This document shows positions 58,494 to 64,000 of a stretch of 64,000 bases of DNA, piece by piece (positions within the stretch are counted from its first letter, which is position 1; each line of letters starts with the position of its first letter). The DNA comes from Trifolium pratense (Eukaryota; Streptophyta; Magnoliopsida; Fabales; Fabaceae): the NCBI RefSeq assembly GCF_020283565.1, contig NC_060060.1:33108001-33172000 (forward strand). Direction: 5' to 3'. The notes under the pieces were generated by a model, which did no database searches, had not been told where the DNA came from, and saw only the letters and a list, made by a program, of their open reading frames with translations. Position numbers and translations under genes: made by a program.

Positions 58494-61400
58494 CTATGTA
58501 GTTTGAACTAATGACACTATAACAGTTACATCATCAAGCTTGCCACCTGCATAACCTACATATCCCAAAGCCTGCGCTGCATCACCGAAAGGACTTCTGG
58601 TGGATCTTGAACTTCCAACCTTTTGTGCCCTTGTCGCCAAAATTTCTGCTATATCCTGCAAGTTATTATCCATACATGTAAGCATAAGCTACCAAGTGTT
58701 TTAGACTACATAAGCAACAGTTTGGTAGGACATGGATGACGGAATTTGAAATATTTGTGGAATAAATCTACATTTTATATAATGTAGAGGATACAATAAT
58801 CAACAAAATAATTTCTTTAGTACTCATCATCGCTACATGTAATCAATAGAAAGATGGACAGACCCAAAAGGAAAAGAAATCCATAAAGACGAGAACCAAC
58901 CTGAGGTTTCAAGCTAGCTTCTAGTGATCTTGATATAGTTGATGCTATTTCTTGTTCATAAAGATTGTCAAAAAGGCCATTTGTGCCAAATACAATCACA
59001 TCACTGTCGTGTAGATCGATCTTGTACTCCTGAAACACATTTTACTTTGAGTTTCTATCGTATTTAATCGATATATCCAAATTATTTTTGTAGGTTTAAT
59101 GAATATTATTAATTAGTTAGTACTCTAAAATCATCCAAGCCACTTCTATAATTTTGAGTCTCAATGTTCAAATGAAGTATACTCAAAAGCTCATGTCTAT
59201 ACTCTATAGGAGAAAGGAAACAAATAATTTTCCAATTATTTCTCATATCAGGTGAAAATGAGAAAATGTTACGTGGTAGATTACATACCTCAATGATTTC
59301 TGAGTGGTCGTCACCTTTAACTATATGTATCGGAAAACTGAATTCGTGAAACATGGCATTTGATATTTTGAAGATGGAACCATGTCTTATAATGATAAAT
59401 CCAGTGTTCCCAACATTGGCAGCATGGAAGGCCTGCAGATAAATTGCAAAGAAACAATTATGATTGCAACCTAAATCTATGTCAATGTCGTCAAGAGCGG
59501 ATCGCAGGAAAATAGCAGTTTGTTCAAATTTCAAATCCTGTTATGCTACAATGCTATAACGCCACTATTTGACAACACTTTGCACTAAATAGCGTATCAC
59601 AAAACAATAGCGGTAAGTAATGGGACACTTGCTTTATAGACAAAATAGTATAGTGTACTCAAATCACACTAGAAGTACTAAAACATAATTCGGGACATAC
59701 TGATATACATATATTATGAAATAGTTGAAAAATCAGTATAAATTGAATGAGTAACTCAGATGTCACTCAATCTGGTACTACCATTATCATTAATTTGAGC
59801 TAGCTACTTATTCTGTTCAAATTTAAACTATTTTGCGAAAACAGATAATCATTTACCTGTCCATCAAAGTAAGCAACCAAAACAGAAGATGACCCTGGAG
59901 ATTGTGTTTCAGCAGCACTTCTGATAATAACTTCTGCAGGTTTTATTGTTGAAATGTTTTCATAATTTGACACAATTTTTTCACAGTTTCCCATGAGTTC
60001 CCTGATATACACTCCAGTATTACTCCCTGCATAATTTTTTCAGGAGTATAAGTATACTTTACAACCGAAAAAGACTAAAAATAAGATCCGTGATAGTGGC
60101 AACTTAAAAAGGTAGTCTTTACTCAGTCCAACAATGGAAATAATATTTTCAAAATAGTAAATGCAAGTTCACAAATTACAGTGAGTTAAGTAAAAATATA
60201 TTCTTGTAACCAAAAAAAAAAAAAGTAAAAATATATTCGATAAATAGCATTTTGATTATTTAATTGGACTGTTATAGTTTGTATTAAAACTAGCATTCAA
60301 TGCAGAAAGAATACCTTCAAGTGACCACTGACCAACTCCATCAGCCACAACTAGCCAGTTTTGTTGGGGAGAAATAATATAAGCATCTTCTCGACTTGTC
60401 AGTGCCTGAAAGTTGTTATCAGTACATATTGCGGGTTACATTACTTCTAGACTTGAGTAAAGAATGTCAAGATATTAATGTCAGGAAGGTACCTCAGAGG
60501 GATGAGGCAAGCAAGCAGCACCAGAAACTAGTAAAAGCTCGGTTTTTGAAATATTTTCCCTGTGCACATGCAATTAACCGGCAAGAAGAACCATAAAAAG
60601 GGTCAATCAAAATTCCAAGAAATGTGTTATATGACGTAATATCAATATGAAATTATATTTATCAACTTCCCAATAGTAGATTAGATAATAAGATAAATCA
60701 AAGACAAATCAGGAATTGATTTGTTCCCGTAATTTGTAATTGTTAGACATAAATGTTGTAACTATTATATACTCAATGAAATTTCAAAGCAAAAGGCATC
60801 AAGATATAATTTGTGACACATTAAACTTAGAAATTGTTGTGTTTCATTCCTTACAAAACCAATATTTTGCTTCCACCATATGCAACTCCTATATCAGTCT
60901 CGGGCTTCAAAAATGTTCAATGCTTTATCACCAAATTCAGCAACTAGGATGTGCTCAGAAATATTTATTTTCAACGAAAAAAGGTGAAATTTTTACCAAT
61001 GGTAATATATTTGCCTAATCACATACTGAAGACCATGAGGAGAAAGAGTGAATCTAATTTAGAATACAGAAAGGAGAAGATAGTTAGCTTACCCTTCACT
61101 AGCCAACTCAATTGGATGTATCTCTGCTACAGTACTGAGTAATGGATTTTCATAATCACTTCTTTCAGTATTGCCAACATCTATTTTCTTTTCCAAGTCT
61201 GAGGATGGAACCAAATCATCCAACTAAACACAAAATTAACAAAGAAATCATATTAGAAGCGTTAATGCACTCAAAGAAAATTGTATGCAAAGTAAAGTGA
61301 ATTTTGGCCCTCCATGAGGAAAGGGAATAAGACTAACCAACAATACTGAGTTTTCCAATTCACTTGCATCAACTGAGTCATCCACGACGAGGTTACTTGT

Positions 61401-64000
61401 TTCATCATCATTAGCATGAAGTTCAGACCCCAAAGAAGGAGATGATGGTGGCAATTCGCTTAAGTCAGCATCAACACCACCAGTCAAGCTATCTATTGCC
61501 CTATAATCAACTTGTTCAGGCTCTAAAGAAGTGGATATTGGCACGGATTCCCTCAACTCAGCATCAACACCGGAAGTCAGGTTGTCCGTTGCAATATAAT
61601 CAACTTGTTCAAGCTCTAAAGAAGTGGTTATTGGCACCGATTCACTTAACTCGGCATCACCACCATCGGTCAGGTGGTCTGTTTCTCTATTAACAGACTG
61701 TTCCGAGTCTAATGAAGTTGGTACTGGCACAAACTCACTTATTATGCCGTCATCAACACTACCAGTCAGGTTAACAGATGCACTATAATCAACTTGTTCA
61801 GAATCTAAAGAAGTAGATACTGACACCAATTCATTATTGTTAGCATCATCAACACTGCCAGTCAGATTGTCTGTTGCATTATAATCAACTTGTTCGGACT
61901 CTAAGGAAGGAGATACTGGCACCAATTCATTTATTGTAGAATCAACACTGCCAGTCAGAGTGTCTGTTGCACTATAATCAACTTGTTCGGACTCTAAAGA
62001 CGTCACCATTGGCACCAATTCACTATCATCAGCATCAACACTGCCAGCCAGATTGTCTGTTGCATTATAATCAACTTGTTCGGACTCTAAGGAAGGAGAT
62101 ACTGGCACCAATTCATTTATTGTAGAATCAACACTGCCAGTCAGAGTGTCTGTTGCACTATAATCAACTTGTTCGGACTCTAAAGACGTCACCATTGGCA
62201 CCAATTCACTATCATCAGCATCAACACTGCCAGCCAGATCATCTGCTGCACTATAATCAACTTGTTCGGACTCTACGGAAAGGGATACTGGAACCAATTC
62301 ACTATCATCAGCATCAACACCGCCAGCCAGATCGTCTGCCGCACTAAAATCAACTAGTTCGGACTCTACGGAAGGGGATACTGGAACCAATTCACTATCA
62401 TCAGCATCAACACTGCCAGCCAGATCATCTGCGGCGCTATAATTAACTTGTTCAGACTCTAGGGAAGGGGATACTGGCAGCAATTCACTTATTGCGGCAT
62501 CAACACTTCCAGTCAGGTTGTCTGTTACTTGTTCGGACTCTAAAGAAGTCGACATTGGCACCAATTCACTATCATCAGCATCAACACCGCCAGCCAGATC
62601 GTCTGCTGCACTATAATCAACTTGTTCGGACTCTACGGAACGGGATACTGGCACCAATTCACCTATTGTGGCATCAATACTGCCAGTCAGGTTGTCTGTT
62701 ACTTGTTCAGACTCCAAAGAAGTCAACATTGGTACCAATTCACTATCATCAGCTTCAACACCACCAGCCAGATTGTCTGCTGCGCTATAATCAACTCGTT
62801 CGGACTCTAAAGATGCGGATACCGGCACTAATTCACTATTGTCAGTATCGACACTGCCAGCCGGAACGTCTGTTTCACTATCATTAACTTGTTTGGACTC
62901 TAAAGAGAAGGGTACTGGCACCAATTCACTTCTTGCGGCCTCAATACTGGCAGTCAGATTGTCTGATACTGTATAATCATCTTGCTCAGACTGTAAAGAA
63001 GTAGATACTGGCACAGATTCGGTTATGTCAGTATCAAAATTGCCAGTCAGATTGTCTATTGCACTATAATCAACTTGTTCAGACTCTGAAGAAGTGGAAA
63101 CTGGCACCAATTCAGTCATATCAGCATCAACACTTCCAGTATTGTCCCCTGCACCATAATCATCATGGTCAGACTCTAAAGAAGTGGATACTGCTTCCAA
63201 TTCACTTATGTCAGCATCAACATTCCCAATCAGGTTGTTTGTTATTCTGTTGACAGAATGATCAGACTCTAAGGAAGTGGATACTTGCACCAGTTCAGTT
63301 AAATCAGTATCATCAACACCACCTGCTGTGCTGGTTGCTGCTCTATCCACACCACGACCATTGTCAACTGTAGAGAGATGAGCAACTTCAATGTTAGCCT
63401 TCTACCTGACAAACAGAAAATAACATTCAAAAACTTCAACGGACAATGTTGATTAAGAAGACATCACATAAGCCAAAATCTCACCTTTTTCTTTCTCTTC
63501 AACTTCCCCAGTAGTACCACTACTATGATCAGAAAACACATCTGACTCTGGAGAAACCGTCGAAACGACAACCTCTTTGTGACTATCAACTCGAGAATCT
63601 TCTTCCTTAGACACACTTGAAACAACATTAGGCTCAGCAGCAACATCTTCACTACAAATTCCATGCTGACCATCATCGCCATCCTCAACCGAATCCAACT
63701 TCAAATGTTTATCAATTATTTGCAAATCATTGATGACAGGAGTCTCACTCTCAGGGTAACTATCAAGAACGACACTACTTTCATTTTCACTCGCGAGAAG
63801 CTGAGAATTTTGATCAGCAACGGAAACTACTACAGTTGAAGATGATTCAATTTCTTCACCTAAGTTACTATTATCATCCTCATTACTAAACTTTTCAACA
63901 CCATCATCATTCAGCAAAACACCAACACTTCCTTCCTCAACAACACCCTCAGAATCAGTAACAAGTTTCTGTTTGTTTAATTCAGCTATCATTTCTTTAA
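58494..64000 (-). CDS. PP2C-family protein phosphatase with a long acidic repeat domain (partial at its 5' end)
   Basis: Exons 58494-58655, 58901-59029, 59289-59432, 59857-60026, 60315-60405, 60493-60559, 61093-61223, 61338-63367 and 63485 to beyond the edge join in frame. The C-terminal catalytic part reads [36 protein letters not shown] (metal-binding Asp), [30 protein letters not shown] and [11 protein letters not shown]. It most resembles the plant BIPP2C1/PP2C62 subgroup, which has a long acidic N-terminus. The usual Asp of the DGLFDN motif is Asn (TNGLFDN); whether this is normal for the subgroup I cannot check. The large exon is almost entirely tandem repeats. The start codon and any organelle-targeting peptide lie outside the window; the ATG near 63992 is probably internal. 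Confidence 0.88.
61400..63345 (-). repeat. Coding minisatellite, about 21 units of 31 residues (93 bp)
   Basis: The consensus unit is roughly [19 protein letters not shown] followed by [12 protein letters not shown]. Two units lack six residues (SEQVTDNL). A 186 bp two-unit block is repeated nearly exactly (about 61880-62065 and 62066-62250), indicating recent unequal exchange. The frame is preserved throughout, so the repeat is probably translated. Confidence 0.92.

Noticed and set aside
61442..63253. Plus-strand frames rich in His/Gln
   Set aside because: They are antisense shadows of the PP2C coding repeat.

Overview
The window is nuclear DNA of a flowering plant. Genes have many short exons with GT-AG introns, the spacer DNA is very AT-rich, and it is full of LINE, MULE, hAT, Tc1/mariner-like and Helitron remains. 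A legume (Medicago/Trifolium type) is my best guess from the families present; this is inference. No bacterial features, CRISPR arrays or rRNA genes were seen.

Layout. 1-1018: 3' remnant of a LINE. 1019-7186: a 6.2 kb MULE-type element with about 65 bp terminal inverted repeats, an apparently complete FAR1-like transposase gene and a captured F-box fragment. 8368-14187: a nearly full-length LINE on the minus strand with a 19 bp target-site duplication and a damaged endonuclease. 16528-22413 (minus): a 15-exon gene that reads in frame from a complete seven-helix SWEET sugar transporter into a CD2BP2/Lin1-like spliceosomal protein (predicted 629 aa). 23.2-30.1 kb: gene-poor, with a SurE exon relic and MITEs. 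30.8-35.7 kb and 46.2-51.2 kb: the two arms of a nearly perfect 5 kb inverted repeat, each with two S-protein-homologue (SPH) genes. Between the arms lie a Helitron helicase remnant and the intact ten-exon CD2BP2/Lin1-like gene (39431-43420, +, 368 aa), the probable parent of the 3' half of the chimera. 53.0-56.8 kb: tandem copies of SWEET exons 1-2 with no downstream exons, followed near 57.73 kb by a scrap of CD2BP2-like sequence. 58494 to the right edge (minus): a PP2C-family phosphatase gene whose N-terminal part holds about 21 copies of a 31-residue acidic repeat.

How it fits together. The CD2BP2-like gene and the SPH block were both copied in inverted orientation. The CD2BP2-like copy lost its first 43 codons and now lies behind a SWEET gene in the same strand, phase and frame. 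The joining exon looks like a shrunken copy of another exon of the same CD2BP2-like gene, with its splice acceptor, expanded by a 27 bp tandem repeat. The chimera is the most unusual thing here. All 15 exons were assembled by hand from splice signals and the frames add up, but there is no transcript evidence.
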